Source: Bacillus sp. FJAT-27264 (GTDB taxonomy: Bacteria; Bacillota; Bacilli; Paenibacillales; Paenibacillaceae). From it: a stretch of 64,000 nt of DNA. Positions 8,709 through 18,070 of this stretch are shown here, one piece after another; the first letter of the stretch is position 1; each line of letters begins with the position of its first letter. The notes under the pieces are model-generated. The model had not been told where the DNA came from. It was given only the letters and a program-made list of their open reading frames with translations, and did not search any database. The stretch spans positions 95,873-159,872 of the forward strand of contig NZ_MAQW01000032.1 in NCBI RefSeq assembly GCF_001682855.1, given 5' to 3'. The translations under genes were made by a program, and so were the position numbers.

Positions 8709-10547
8709 CTACCATCCTCCAAGATTCACATTTTCCCATGGTAATCGTATGGTTACACAGGTATAGTCGCCCTGCACACTGTCAATCCAAAGGCCACAGC
8801 CCTGGCCGTAATGTAGCTGTAAACGCTTATGCACATTCTCCAGGCCCAGTCCGTTTTTGCTAGTAACGATTGGTTTATCTGATTCGCCCCGTAATACAGC
8901 CTGTAAGTTGGCTAGCATCTCAGGGTCAACACCTGCACCGTCATCCCGTATTTTGATTAGCAGCAGGCTGTTATTTTCTACAGATACGGTAATTTGGATG
9001 TCTACACTGCCGCCCGAAGGCGCCGCGTGATGAACGGCATTTTCGACGATGGGCTGCATGCACATTTTAGGAATCGTATAGCGCAGTACCTCCTGAGGCA
9101 GATCCGCCGTCAATACGATGTTGCCGCCTTCCATAAAGTTTATGAAGCGGACATAGCTGTGTATGTTGGACAGTTCTTCGCTAAGGGCAACGGTATCGCT
9201 GCGCCACTGCATGCTGTATCGTAGTTGCGAGCCTAATGACACCAACGCGTCGGCGATTGCTGGTTGCCGCTGAACCTCTGCCAGCATACGGATTGATTCC
9301 AGCGCGTTATACAAAAAGTGAGAGTTGATCTGCGAATGGAGCGAGTGCAGCTGTGCGTTTTTGGCAATTAGCTGCTTATCTACCACCTGCGTCATCAGCT
9401 GTTTGATCTCGTCTAACATGCTATTGTAGCTGACGGCTACCTCGTCGATTTCATCGCCGGGTTCATTTTCACCGAGGCCAGTATTAATTTTTGCATCCAG
9501 TTGGCCTTGCCGCACCTTGCGCATAGAAACCAGCACCCTGTCTAACCGGCGGAATATACGCCGGGTGGTATGCGAAACGAGCAGCAGCAGCAACAGCAGC
9601 ACACATAATGTGATCGCTACTACGAGTAGATACCAGCTTCGCGGACCCTTCATCAGGTCTTGATGGGAGGCGATATCTACCACATAGGCGTTCAGTGGAG
9701 CGATGTAGCGATAGAGTGCATAGTAAGTGTGATCCCCTACACTGACCTTAATAGGGCTATTCTGCTGCAGTACATCCAGCCGCTGGTGGATGCTGCCAAG
9801 AATCTCGTTTAGCTCGTTCCCAGCCGTTTGAGGAAACACATGCCGGGGATTATATACATTTCGAGCAGGATTACTTCCGTCCATCACCACAGAGAAGAAA
9901 TCTCCGCCGTTCTCCTCGAACAGGTCGCTGAAAAACACGTTATGCGGGGTGCGAACCTCCATAATGGTGGGGAGTTTCTGCTGTTGCCCCTGAAGGCGTA
10001 CCAGCCGGTAATAGGACAGCGTATGCTCGCCATTTTTAAAAGCAAATAAGCGGTGTGCCGCGCCGCCTTCTTCCCGAAGTGTCACCCAGTAGTTCTGCGG
10101 CCAGAACCTGTCATAATGGTAGATTTCGGGCCAAATCTCAAACAGGTTTGGGTTATCGACATAGAAGCTGAGCTCGCTGATCATCTCGTGGCTTTGAATA
10201 ATATTATGCATTTGCTCAAATTGATTTTGTCTAAATTTCACCAGACGCAGGCCGTCCCCGCGCATATTGGAGTGAATAAAGTCTACAAAGGCCTTTTGAT
10301 TCAGCGCAGTAGAGGAAGCGCTCTCAATAATGCCCAGTCTGCTGCGCAGCTGTTCGTTAAGCCGCGAGACATGATTGCTGCCGTTGGCCATTGCATCCTT
10401 GTATAACTGGCCTTCCTGTGTGCGGATAAATAAAAGGGATACTAGAATCCCAGGGATGACAATCAGCATGCTAAAAGCTAGAAATAATTTCTTAGATATA
10501 CGTGAATTGCGGTAAAGCTTCCTTACTCTGGTTAGCAAATACTTCAT
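8709..10547 (-). CDS. YesM-type sensor histidine kinase
   Basis: The 612-residue protein has a transmembrane helix at about 22-45, an extracellular sensor region to about 300, a second membrane helix (about 305-326), a HAMP segment, and a HisKA_7TM/His_kinase domain with phosphoacceptor H410 in NSHFLYNALES. The HATPase domain follows (N box MQPIVENAVHHA, G1 DDGAGV, G2 NGLGLENVHKRL). It should sense an external sugar signal and phosphorylate the adjacent YesN-type regulator. It lies between the transporter's binding-protein gene and the regulator; AGGGAGG precedes the ATG. Confidence 0.9.
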   Translation of the reverse strand: MKYLLTRVRKLYRNSRISKKLFLAFSMLIVIPGILVSLLFIRTQEGQLYKDAMANGSNHVSRLNEQLRSRLGIIESASSTALNQKAFVDFIHSNMRGDGLRLVKFRQNQFEQMHNIIQSHEMISELSFYVDNPNLFEIWPEIYHYDRFWPQNYWVTLREEGGAAHRLFAFKNGEHTLSYYRLVRLQGQQQKLPTIMEVRTPHNVFFSDLFEENGGDFFSVVMDGSNPARNVYNPRHVFPQTAGNELNEILGSIHQRLDVLQQNSPIKVSVGDHTYYALYRYIAPLNAYVVDIASHQDLMKGPRSWYLLVVAITLCVLLLLLLLVSHTTRRIFRRLDRVLVSMRKVRQGQLDAKINTGLGENEPGDEIDEVAVSYNSMLDEIKQLMTQVVDKQLIAKNAQLHSLHSQINSHFLYNALESIRMLAEVQRQPAIADALVSLGSQLRYSMQWRSDTVALSEELSNIHSYVRFINFMEGGNIVLTADLPQEVLRYTIPKMCMQPIVENAVHHAAPSGGSVDIQITVSVENNSLLLIKIRDDGAGVDPEMLANLQAVLRGESDKPIVTSKNGLGLENVHKRLQLHYGQGCGLWIDSVQGDYTCVTIRLPWENVNLGGW

Positions 10548-10647
10548 TTAACAGCCTCCCTACTCTTGTAATATACCATATATTACAAACCATCCGGTAG
10601 GTAAATAGGCTGTTGTGCCAAATGATTAGAACCCCAGAAGAGGGAAT

Positions 10648-10672
10648 ACCGGCCACCATCTCGGTGACCGGT
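10648..10672 (-). terminator. Hairpin between binding-protein and kinase genes
   Basis: ACCGGCCACC (10648-10657) pairs with GGTGACCGGT (10663-10672), starting 22 bases after the binding-protein stop. There is no T tract after it on the minus strand, so it is more likely an mRNA 3' stabiliser or partial attenuator that keeps the binding protein more abundant than the kinase. Confidence 0.45.
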
Positions 10673-10693
10673 AGTAATCTTAATACAAGCATG

Positions 10694-12352
10694 TTACTCC
10701 GCCATTTTGGCCTTTCGTGCATCCAGTTCCGTCTGACGGTGTTCCATCACCTTGTCAAAGCCATAACTTCCACGGCGGTCAAGGAAATTATCGAAAACTT
10801 TATCAAACTCAGCCTCATTTTTGGCTGTAATCAGCTCAGGCATCACTTCTTCCCAATTCTGCGCAATACGGGCCCAGGACACCGCTACATCAGAATCGCC
10901 TTGTGGGTCCAGACCTTTGTAGATGCCGCTATCAATATCAGCCCGCTCATTGGCGAAGTCTTCCATTTGCTTAAGGACAGGGGCTTTCGCCGGTCTCCAC
11001 TGATTAATGATTACAGGGTTACGCATCATCCAATAGGTATCCAGAATGCCATACTGCTTCTCCATTGTCTCAATATCGTTTTCCTGCAAATCAACCATTT
11101 CAGGCTTTAACTGCGGCTTGTCACCGACCATCTCCCATGTTTCGCCTTCTTTACCAAGGAATAAATCGCGCTGGCCTTCTTCGCTGGCCAGATAGGTCAA
11201 GAAGCGGATGGCCCGCTCAGGGTTTTTGGTAGATTTGCTAATCATCGTTACCATCCAGCCGTCCATGTTGCCGGGGAATAGCTTTGGAGCGTCACCCTTA
11301 CTGTTCTTAGGGCCATCGACAGCGATGTAGTAAGAGTCCGGATTGGCGCTTGCAGCCAGCATTGGATTGACCGCTGCCATTCCGTTCCACTCGCGTACCA
11401 TCATGAAATAACGGGCGTTATTCGTTTTTTCCTCTACCTGCGTATCGGAATCCACCAGGAAATCTACATTAATCAGCCCGCGCTCGTAAGCCGTGCGGAA
11501 GGTTTTCAACCAAGCGATATAATCAGGATCGGTCACGCGGTCGTTTACTTTCCCGTCTTTCTCATGCGGAACGGCCAATAGGTTCTGTAGATATTCTGTC
11601 ATCCCGTAAGGGACATTCCCTTGTGCGAAGAAGGGGCTGATAGGCTGACCTTTATACTGTGGATACTTATCCTTTAACAATTGCAGTGCGTTCAAAAAGC
11701 CTTCCGGGGTGCTCAGGTCCGGGCTGCCCATCTCCTCATACAGATCCTTCCGTACCAGGAAGGTCTGGTTGGCGGCTGTCATGCCGGTTTCATGCATCAG
11801 AGTAGGGCTGTAGGAATCATTCGGCACGCCATAAGTGTTGCCATTTTCTTGACGGTACCACTTCAGTGATCCTTCGCCAGCTACCTTGAAGAAGTAGGGA
11901 TCATATTGATCAGCCAATTCATTTAAGGCATACACATGATCGCCTTCCCATAGCTTTTTGACAGCGTTTTCCCAAGAACCCATAGAGATTAAGTCTGGTA
12001 GCTTGCCGGAGGTCATCATCAAGGTAACATGCTCATTTGCCTCACCGGAAGGCACTTCCAGCTTAATGTTAACGCCTGTCTTTTCCGTAACATATTTGGA
12101 GGCTAAACTATTCCCCCAGGTTTGACCGTACCAGTTAGCACCTACGAACCAGGTTAAATCTACAGGGTTGGTATCCAGCTTCCATCCAGGCTCATCGGGA
12201 TTGAGCTTGACTTCGCTCGGCGGCTGCGTACTATCCGTGGGTTGTGGGGTCGGGCTACTTTCGCTCGATGAATTGCTACACGCGGCCGTACCTAGCGCCA
12301 AGGATGTAGCCAGAACAAGGGTCAAGCCTGGCTTGAGAAGATTGCGTTTCAT
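10694..12352 (-). CDS. LplA-like extracellular sugar-binding lipoprotein
   Basis: The 552-residue protein has a lipoprotein signal peptide whose lipobox LGTAAC places the lipid-anchored cysteine at residue 25. A Ser/Pro/Thr-rich linker and a family-1 solute-binding domain of the large LplA/YtcQ type (WYGQTWGNSLA, EEGQRDLFLGKEGE near the C terminus) follow. It should deliver oligosaccharides to the two permeases encoded upstream. The genomic pairing with two GH16 enzymes suggests beta-1,3-gluco-oligosaccharides as ligand; the ligand is inferred. AAAGGATG serves as ribosome binding site. Confidence 0.9.
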   Translation of the reverse strand: MKRNLLKPGLTLVLATSLALGTAACSNSSSESSPTPQPTDSTQPPSEVKLNPDEPGWKLDTNPVDLTWFVGANWYGQTWGNSLASKYVTEKTGVNIKLEVPSGEANEHVTLMMTSGKLPDLISMGSWENAVKKLWEGDHVYALNELADQYDPYFFKVAGEGSLKWYRQENGNTYGVPNDSYSPTLMHETGMTAANQTFLVRKDLYEEMGSPDLSTPEGFLNALQLLKDKYPQYKGQPISPFFAQGNVPYGMTEYLQNLLAVPHEKDGKVNDRVTDPDYIAWLKTFRTAYERGLINVDFLVDSDTQVEEKTNNARYFMMVREWNGMAAVNPMLAASANPDSYYIAVDGPKNSKGDAPKLFPGNMDGWMVTMISKSTKNPERAIRFLTYLASEEGQRDLFLGKEGETWEMVGDKPQLKPEMVDLQENDIETMEKQYGILDTYWMMRNPVIINQWRPAKAPVLKQMEDFANERADIDSGIYKGLDPQGDSDVAVSWARIAQNWEEVMPELITAKNEAEFDKVFDNFLDRRGSYGFDKVMEHRQTELDARKAKMAE

Positions 12353-12394
12353 GACAGGATCATCCTTTCTTTTATCTGAATTTTTGTATTACAC

Positions 12395-13279
12395 CTACCC
12401 TTTAATAGCTCCAATCATCACGCCTTTGACCAGATAACGTTGGATGAAAGGATAAACTAGCAGAATAGGCAGTGTGGCCACCATCATGGATGCAAATTTG
12501 ATAGAGTTGCCGGGCAGTCTAGCGCCGAATTGCGCCATCGCTTGCTGCTGCATGAAGGACATGGAGTTCTCTGCAATGATTTTGTACAGCATGGTCTGTA
12601 GCGGCAGTAGGTTCTGCGAGCGGATGTAAATGACACCCTGGTAATAATCGTTCCAATGATAGACGGCTGAAAATAACGATATGGTCGCAATAACCGCCAT
12701 GCTGTTGGGTAATACGATTCTGAATAGGACGCCATAGTCGGAAGCCCCGTCTACCTTCGCAGATTCCTCCAGACTGTCAGGAATGGTGCGGAAGAAACTC
12801 ATGAAAATGACCATATTAAAAAAAGTGTACATAGAAGGAATGATAAATACCCAGAAATTATCGTATAAGCCCAGCTTCGTCATGAGAATAAACGAGGGGA
12901 TCAGCCCGCCTGAGAACAGCATGGTAATCAAGGCGATTTTCATATACGCCTTACGGCCAATCAAATTGGACTTGCTCAATCCGTAAGCGACAATGGCGGT
13001 GAACAGCACATGCGTTGCTGTCCCGACCACCGTGCGCAGAGTAGTGATGTAAAAACCATTCATCATCGTCTTATCATTGAACACAACACTATAGCTGGCC
13101 AGCGATAATTCTTTGGGAAACCAATTGACGGTACCCAGCGATGCCTGCTGCGGCGAGTTGAGCGAGTTAACGAATACAAACCACATCGGGTACAGTGTTA
13201 AAAAGCAAACCGCCAGCATCAGCAGGGTATTGCAGACCTCAAATAATCCAATATGCCGAAACTTTCTGCGTCTTTCCAT
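12395..13279 (-). CDS. ABC sugar permease, LplC/YtcP-like
   Basis: This 294-residue inner-membrane permease has six predicted helices. The EAA loop near 190-210 reads ESAKVDGASDYGVLFRIVLP, and the C terminus IQRYLVKGVMIGAIKG is typical of the LplC/MalG type. It lies between the partner permease (18-base gap) and the binding protein. No ATPase gene is present in the cluster, so a shared MsmX-type ATPase encoded elsewhere is expected, as is usual for this family in Bacillota. Confidence 0.9.
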   Translation of the reverse strand: MERRRKFRHIGLFEVCNTLLMLAVCFLTLYPMWFVFVNSLNSPQQASLGTVNWFPKELSLASYSVVFNDKTMMNGFYITTLRTVVGTATHVLFTAIVAYGLSKSNLIGRKAYMKIALITMLFSGGLIPSFILMTKLGLYDNFWVFIIPSMYTFFNMVIFMSFFRTIPDSLEESAKVDGASDYGVLFRIVLPNSMAVIATISLFSAVYHWNDYYQGVIYIRSQNLLPLQTMLYKIIAENSMSFMQQQAMAQFGARLPGNSIKFASMMVATLPILLVYPFIQRYLVKGVMIGAIKG

Positions 13280-13297
13280 ACCTCTGTCCTCCCCCTT

Positions 13298-14218
13298 TTA
13301 AAAAATGCTATCGCCGGTAAGTTTTTTAGCTGTGGAATTAGCCAAAAATAGCAAACCTAGCGCCACAATAGAGCGGGCGAACAGGACGGCTGTTGAGAAG
13401 GAATGACGCCCGGATACCAACCCCATGTTGTAGATGTACAAGTCCAGGCTTTCCGCCATTCGCATGTTCATGTTGTTCTTCAACATAAAGATCTGCTCAA
13501 AGTTACTACCGAGGATCCCGCTGACAGCGAGAATGAACAGAATAGCGATGGTGGGGCGTATGCTCTGAATGGTGATATGCCACATCCGCTGCCACCGGTT
13601 TGCGCCATCCAGCTCGGCCGCTTCGTACAGCCCCGGATCAATACCGGATATTGCTGCTATGTAGATAATGGCGCTCCAGCCGGTTTCTTTCAGCGTATCG
13701 GTGAAAAAGGTAATCCACCAAAAGTACTTAGGTTCGCTGTTAAACAGGATTTCGCGTTCCTGAACTCCGATTGCCATCATCAGCTGATTGATCACACCAC
13801 CCTCGCCCAGCCAGTTGAGCGCAATCCCGCCAAAGATTGTCCAGGCAATAAAGTGTGGCAGGTACGAAATGGTTTGAACCGTACGCTTAAATCGGAGACT
13901 CCGTATTTCATTAAGCAATAAGGCAAACAAGATAGGAATGGGAAAGCCCAAGATCAGCTTGATGCTGCTCATCCCCAAGGTATTACGGATCGAACGCCAG
14001 AAACGCTCATCCGACAAAAAATCCTGAAAATGCTTTAAACCCACAAATGGTGAATCAAATAAGGGCTTGGCGATACTGTAATCCATAAATGCAATGATGA
14101 GCCAAAACATGGGAATATAACAAAAGATAAACATCCAGATGATTCCTGGAATGACCATGCTTTGCAATTGCCACTGCTTAAGAAGCGCTTTCATTTGTCC
14201 CGTTCTGTATTGGAACAT
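13298..14218 (-). CDS. ABC sugar permease, LplB-like
   Basis: This 306-residue permease has six predicted membrane helices. The cytoplasmic EAA loop is visible at YEAAELDGANRWQRMWHITI. It is the first gene of the minus-strand transport/signalling operon and has AAAGGGGGA before its ATG. It pairs with the LplC-like permease to form the membrane channel. Its promoter must lie in the 147-base divergent region shared with the intracellular GH16 gene. Confidence 0.9.
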   Translation of the reverse strand: MFQYRTGQMKALLKQWQLQSMVIPGIIWMFIFCYIPMFWLIIAFMDYSIAKPLFDSPFVGLKHFQDFLSDERFWRSIRNTLGMSSIKLILGFPIPILFALLLNEIRSLRFKRTVQTISYLPHFIAWTIFGGIALNWLGEGGVINQLMMAIGVQEREILFNSEPKYFWWITFFTDTLKETGWSAIIYIAAISGIDPGLYEAAELDGANRWQRMWHITIQSIRPTIAILFILAVSGILGSNFEQIFMLKNNMNMRMAESLDLYIYNMGLVSGRHSFSTAVLFARSIVALGLLFLANSTAKKLTGDSIF

Positions 14219-14309
14219 GTTCCGTCCCCCTTTCTATTTCATCGTATGAAAATGCGCATAGGAAAAAAAGCCCATGATTATGGACCCTATCCCATTTTTT
14301 TAGATTTGA

Positions 14310-14337
14310 TTGATCAGCCGCAAAATTTAAGTATGCT
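14310..14337 (+). promoter_or_regulatory. Sigma-A-like promoter for intracellular GH16 gene
   Basis: TTGATC (14310-14315), a 16-base spacer and TATGCT (14332-14337) end 28 bases before the ATG of the plus-strand GH16 gene. This is a match by eye only. Confidence 0.45.
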
Positions 14338-14365
14338 GTGATTAAATGAGGGGAGTGTGTGAAGG

Positions 14366-15109
14366 ATGAGCAAGCTAGTATGGGAGCAGAATTTCTTAAA
14401 GCAAAATGCTGATTTGAAAGAGTGGAATATACGTATCGGGAATGACTTGCTTGATGACAACGGCAATCCCATAGATACGGGTTGGGGCAACGGCGAGCAG
14501 CAGTTTTATAGTGATCATTCCAGCAATCTGTATTTCGATGAATATGGCTTGAACTTGTGCGCGCGCAGTGAAAACATAGAACTAGAGGGAAGGAAGTTTG
14601 CATATACCTCGGCCCGTTTGGATACAAAGGACCATTTTTCTTTCTGCTACGGTAAGTTAGTCGTGCGTGCAAAGCTGCCTGTAGGGCAGGGGATATGGCC
14701 TGCCATCTGGCTGCTTCCGCAGCATCAGGCTTACGGACCTTGGCCCGCCTCTGGTGAGATTGATATTCTGGAAGCGAAAGGCCGCTTGCCCCAGAAAATC
14801 TTTGGCACGCTGCACTACGGCAAGGACTGGGAACATAAAGTCATTGAGGAGTTCTCCTACCAATTAGAAGACGGAACGATTAATCAATTTCGTGATTATG
14901 CGCTAGAATGGGACGCTGACAAGATGCGATGGCTGGTAGATGGGCATTGCTTCGCGGAGCATCGCCTGGAGCCAGGCGTGACGCCTTTTGACGAGCCTTT
15001 TTATCTGTTACTTAACCTTGCGGTGGGTGGCTGGTATGACAATGTAGCCGTGGATAAATCTGCGCTGCCGTCGGTTATGACCGTTTCGGGGATTTGGCTA
15101 TATCAATAA
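14366..15109 (+). CDS. Cytoplasmic GH16 glucanase
   Basis: This 247-residue GH16 enzyme has the catalytic motif EIDILE at 131-136 (nucleophile E131, acid/base E136) and conserved flanking segments (GIWPAIWLLP, NLAVGGWYDN). It aligns throughout with the catalytic domain of the secreted enzyme at 4343-6967 but has neither a signal peptide nor accessory modules, so it should work inside the cell on imported beta-1,3-gluco-oligosaccharides. It is transcribed divergently from the transporter operon. GAGGGG lies 12 bases before the ATG. Transport of a folded protein by another route cannot be excluded. Confidence 0.88.
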   Translation: MSKLVWEQNFLKQNADLKEWNIRIGNDLLDDNGNPIDTGWGNGEQQFYSDHSSNLYFDEYGLNLCARSENIELEGRKFAYTSARLDTKDHFSFCYGKLVVRAKLPVGQGIWPAIWLLPQHQAYGPWPASGEIDILEAKGRLPQKIFGTLHYGKDWEHKVIEEFSYQLEDGTINQFRDYALEWDADKMRWLVDGHCFAEHRLEPGVTPFDEPFYLLLNLAVGGWYDNVAVDKSALPSVMTVSGIWLYQ

Positions 15110-15113
15110 TTAA

Positions 15114-15160
15114 GAGGCCCGGTTAGCTTGTTATACAGCTAATACGGGCCTCATTTATTA
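15114..15160 (+). terminator. Terminator after cytoplasmic GH16 gene
   Basis: GAGGCCCG (15114-15121) pairs with CGGGCCTC (15145-15152), with TTAGCT/AGCTAA inside, then ATTTATT. Confidence 0.75.
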
Positions 15161-15217
15161 GAATTAAGACGAGCTTTGCCGGTTGGCTGTGACCAAATCC
15201 CAGTATGCTACTAATGT

Positions 15218-16078
15218 CTAATTCTGTTCAATCATTTGGAGTAAGCTTGATAACGCACTGGAGAAAACCGAATTCCGGCGATACACGAACCATACCTGCA
15301 AATTTCGATACCCTTCAGGCAAACGGTGGGAAGTGATGGCCCCAGCCTCTTCTGCTTTGATAATCGACGATTGTGGTAGCAAAGACACGCCGAGTCCAGC
15401 GGCTACCCCACTTAGAATCACTTCTAACGTTCCAAATTCCATAATCTGATAAGCATTTATCCCGCTTTCACTTAGGAAGCGCTCAGCTTTTGTCCGGTGT
15501 GTACATCCAACGTCGAAGAATAACATCGGCTTCGTAAGCAATTCATGCATGTCGCTTTTACCCGGTTGCGAGATTAGCACCAACTCCTCGTCGAAAGCCG
15601 CGATATGATCTATATCAGGCTGATCTATGGGTCCATACACAAAGGCTCCATCTAGTTCGTAATCAAGCACCTTTTGTAAGAGACCATGCGTTTCGCCAGT
15701 TACGAGCGATAGATTGACATCGGGATATCGTAAGTGATATTCGGTGAGAAGAGGGGTGAGGTGAATAACCGCTGTCGTTTCGACAGAACCTACACGGAGA
15801 AGGCCCGCAGGGTGTTCCGAGTATTGTGTGGATTTCACAGCCTCGTCCATCAGCGTCAGTATTTTATCCGTATATTCTAGCAGGTTCTTACCTGCCGCTG
15901 TTAGTGTCATCCCCCGATTAGATCGACGAAAAAGAGGGAGCTTCAGCTCAGCTTCAAGCTGCTGGACCCGGCTCGTCACATTGGACTGAACATAGTTCAA
16001 GGCCTGTGCGGCCTTGGTTATGGTGCCCTCGCGTGCAACGGCTTGAAATATTCTCAAATCTCCACTTTCCATTTCCAT
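15218..16078 (-). CDS. LysR-family transcriptional regulator
   Basis: The 286-residue protein has an N-terminal winged helix-turn-helix (LRIFQAVAREGTITKAAQAL, then NYVQSNVTSRVQQLEAEL) and a periplasmic-binding-like effector domain. This is the standard LysR architecture and length. The frame extends to 16129; ATG 16078 follows GGTGG and gives the usual short N terminus. It is divergent from an alcohol-dehydrogenase-family gene with about 120 bases between them, so it probably controls that gene and itself. The effector is unknown. Confidence 0.88.
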   Translation of the reverse strand: MEMESGDLRIFQAVAREGTITKAAQALNYVQSNVTSRVQQLEAELKLPLFRRSNRGMTLTAAGKNLLEYTDKILTLMDEAVKSTQYSEHPAGLLRVGSVETTAVIHLTPLLTEYHLRYPDVNLSLVTGETHGLLQKVLDYELDGAFVYGPIDQPDIDHIAAFDEELVLISQPGKSDMHELLTKPMLFFDVGCTHRTKAERFLSESGINAYQIMEFGTLEVILSGVAAGLGVSLLPQSSIIKAEEAGAITSHRLPEGYRNLQVWFVYRRNSVFSSALSSLLQMIEQN

Positions 16079-16199
16079 GCCACCTGCCTGGTATGATTCT
16101 TTTTGATAGTCGCCTTCATTTTTGATCATTTTACTGGATTATATCCTCTATGTACAATTCAATATATATTCATTAACAACGATTAAAGGAGTAATCAAA

Positions 16200-17189
16200 A
16201 TGAAAGCCATTGTACATGCTGGACAAAGTGGCCTGAAGGGCTTGGAATATAAAGATATTACAGATAGACAGCCGGGTGCTGGCGAAGTGAAGGTAAGGAT
16301 AAAGGCTGCAGGGCTGAACCATAGGGACTTGTTCATTATGGCAGGCCGGACAGAACAAGATGTCCCTCTAATTATTGGCTCTGATGGCGCGGGCAGGATT
16401 GAAGCAGTAGGTGAAGGTGTATCCCACCATATAGTAGGGGCTGATGTCATCATTAACCCGTGTCTCGGCTGGGAATCTGTCGACAATGTTCCACACATTC
16501 CAGCCATTGTGGGCGGTCCTTCAGAGGGTACATTCGCCGAGTCTATCATCATTCCTGCGCAAAATGTCATCAGTAAACCAGCGTACCTGTCTTGGGAAGA
16601 AGCGGGGGTGCTGCCCCTGTCTGCCTTGACCGCCTATCGTGCTCTGTTCACGAAAGGTCGCTTGCAGCAAGGGGAGCACGTCCTTATTCCTGGCATCGGC
16701 GGTGGTGTTGCGACTTATGCCATGATGATGGCGTTAGCAGTGGGTGCACGTGTCAGTGTCACATCACGTAGTGAGGCGAAAAGACAAGCTGCCCTCGCAC
16801 ATGGGGCTAACCATGCATTCGACAGTAACGGTGATTGGAAGGAAAGTATGAATGGGAACAGCGTGGATCTCATCCTCGACAGCATCGGACCTGCGACATT
16901 CCCGCATTACTTTGATGTTATTAAACCCAATGGCCGTATTGTCACGTTTGGAGCAAGCTCGGGAGATCGAATAGAGATCCCCGTTCGGTCTATATTTTTC
17001 CCGCAAATCAGTATCATTGGTACCTCTATGGGAAGCAGCGAAGAGTTTGCTGATATGCTGCAATTTATGGAACGCCATTCCCTTTCTCCGATCATTGATC
17101 GAGTATATCCTATACAAGATACAGCAGAGGCATTTCACAGAATGCAGCAGGGAGAGCAGTTCGGTAATATTGGAATAAGAATAGATTGA
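16200..17189 (+). CDS. MDR-family alcohol dehydrogenase / quinone oxidoreductase
   Basis: This 329-residue protein begins MKAIVHAGQSGLKGLEYKDI and has the GroES-like N-terminal domain (GLNHRDLFI, GSDGAGRIEAVGEGV) and a Rossmann domain with the nucleotide loop GIGGGVATYAM. The GHE zinc motif of true alcohol dehydrogenases is replaced by GSDGAG, closer to quinone-oxidoreductase-like members. ATG at 16200 is chosen over the longer frame because AAAGGAG lies 8 bases upstream. It likely reduces aldehydes or enones with NAD(P)H; the substrate is unknown. The divergent LysR gene is its probable regulator. Confidence 0.85.
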   Translation: MKAIVHAGQSGLKGLEYKDITDRQPGAGEVKVRIKAAGLNHRDLFIMAGRTEQDVPLIIGSDGAGRIEAVGEGVSHHIVGADVIINPCLGWESVDNVPHIPAIVGGPSEGTFAESIIIPAQNVISKPAYLSWEEAGVLPLSALTAYRALFTKGRLQQGEHVLIPGIGGGVATYAMMMALAVGARVSVTSRSEAKRQAALAHGANHAFDSNGDWKESMNGNSVDLILDSIGPATFPHYFDVIKPNGRIVTFGASSGDRIEIPVRSIFFPQISIIGTSMGSSEEFADMLQFMERHSLSPIIDRVYPIQDTAEAFHRMQQGEQFGNIGIRID

Positions 17190-17237
17190 GTTGATAACCG
17201 TGTACACGGTTACGTCGGGTTAATGGAATATCGGCTT

Positions 17238-17278
17238 TAAAAACTTCACTGACAGTAGATGTCAGTGAAGTTTTTTTA
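17238..17278 (+). terminator. Terminator after dehydrogenase gene
   Basis: A near-perfect stem (AACTTCACTGACA with TGTCAGTGAAGTT, loop GTAGA) is followed by a run of seven T at 17271-17277. Confidence 0.85.
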
Positions 17279-17284
17279 TAATGA

Positions 17285-17299
17285 TGATAATCATTGATC
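17285..17299 (+). promoter_or_regulatory. Partial Fur-like box
   Basis: TGATAATCATTGATC matches the left heptamer and centre of the Fur consensus TGATAATNATTATCA but only part of the right heptamer. It lies 55 bases before the DJ-1/PfpI gene, so iron control of that gene is possible but weakly supported. Confidence 0.25.
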
Positions 17300-17353
17300 A
17301 CCGACGGATAGTTGGTATCAATGGATGAATTGTAAAATAAGGAGAGCTTGAGA

Positions 17354-17983
17354 ATGAATCATACGGTATACCTCTATGTATTTGACACAATGGCAGACTG
17401 GGAAATAGGTTACTTAACGGCGGAATTGAATTCGGGAAGATATTATAAGAAGGGACTAGCACCATCAAAAATAGTTACCGTGGGTATTGAAAAAACGCCT
17501 GTAATAACCATGGGCGGATTGAAAATACTGCCTGACATCAAGCTAGATGAGTGTAGCATTGAAAGCGCAGATACCTTGATTTTACCCGGTGGAGAGACAT
17601 GGACAGAAGCCATTCATGAGCCCATCTTAAAAATCGCCGAAAGGTGCTTACAGGAAGGCATAATAGTTGCTGCGATTTGTGGGGCTACGATGGGTCTTGC
17701 CCAGGCAGGGCTACTGAATTCGCGTGGGCATACAAGCAACGATCTGGGATACCTTAAAATGATCTGTCCTACTTATACGGGCGAAGAGAATTACCAAATG
17801 GAGTCTGCTGTAACGGATGGAACCCTGATCACTGCATCTGGAACGGCCCCGTTGGAGTTTTCTGTTCATGTCTTGAGAGCTCTGGATGTGTTTTCTTCAA
17901 CAACATTAGAGGCCTGGTACAATCTTTATAAGACTCATGAATCTAAATATTTCTTTGAGTTAATGAATTCATTAATAGAGTAA
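17354..17983 (+). CDS. DJ-1/PfpI-family (class I glutamine amidotransferase-like) protein
   Basis: This 209-residue protein has the flavodoxin-like fold. The first strand is VYLYVFDTMADWE, then DTLILPGGETW, then the nucleophile-elbow cysteine in VAAICGATMGLA. Family members act as glyoxalases, deglycases, proteases or stress chaperones; nothing here fixes the activity. ATG 17354 with GGAGAG seven bases upstream is preferred over a TTG two codons earlier. It has its own terminator-bounded unit after the dehydrogenase gene. Confidence 0.82.
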   Translation: MNHTVYLYVFDTMADWEIGYLTAELNSGRYYKKGLAPSKIVTVGIEKTPVITMGGLKILPDIKLDECSIESADTLILPGGETWTEAIHEPILKIAERCLQEGIIVAAICGATMGLAQAGLLNSRGHTSNDLGYLKMICPTYTGEENYQMESAVTDGTLITASGTAPLEFSVHVLRALDVFSSTTLEAWYNLYKTHESKYFFELMNSLIE

Positions 17984-18006
17984 ATAGGTCGATTCATGTA
18001 GTTTTA

Positions 18007-18036
18007 TTACCATTTTAAGAAACTCGCTGATATAAT
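18007..18036 (+). promoter_or_regulatory. Promoter for sensor kinase gene
   Basis: TTACCA (18007-18012), an 18-base spacer and a perfect TATAAT (18031-18036) end 34 bases before the ATG. Confidence 0.5.
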
Positions 18037-18070
18037 TAATTTATTAGAAATTAAATTATGTGGTGAATTC

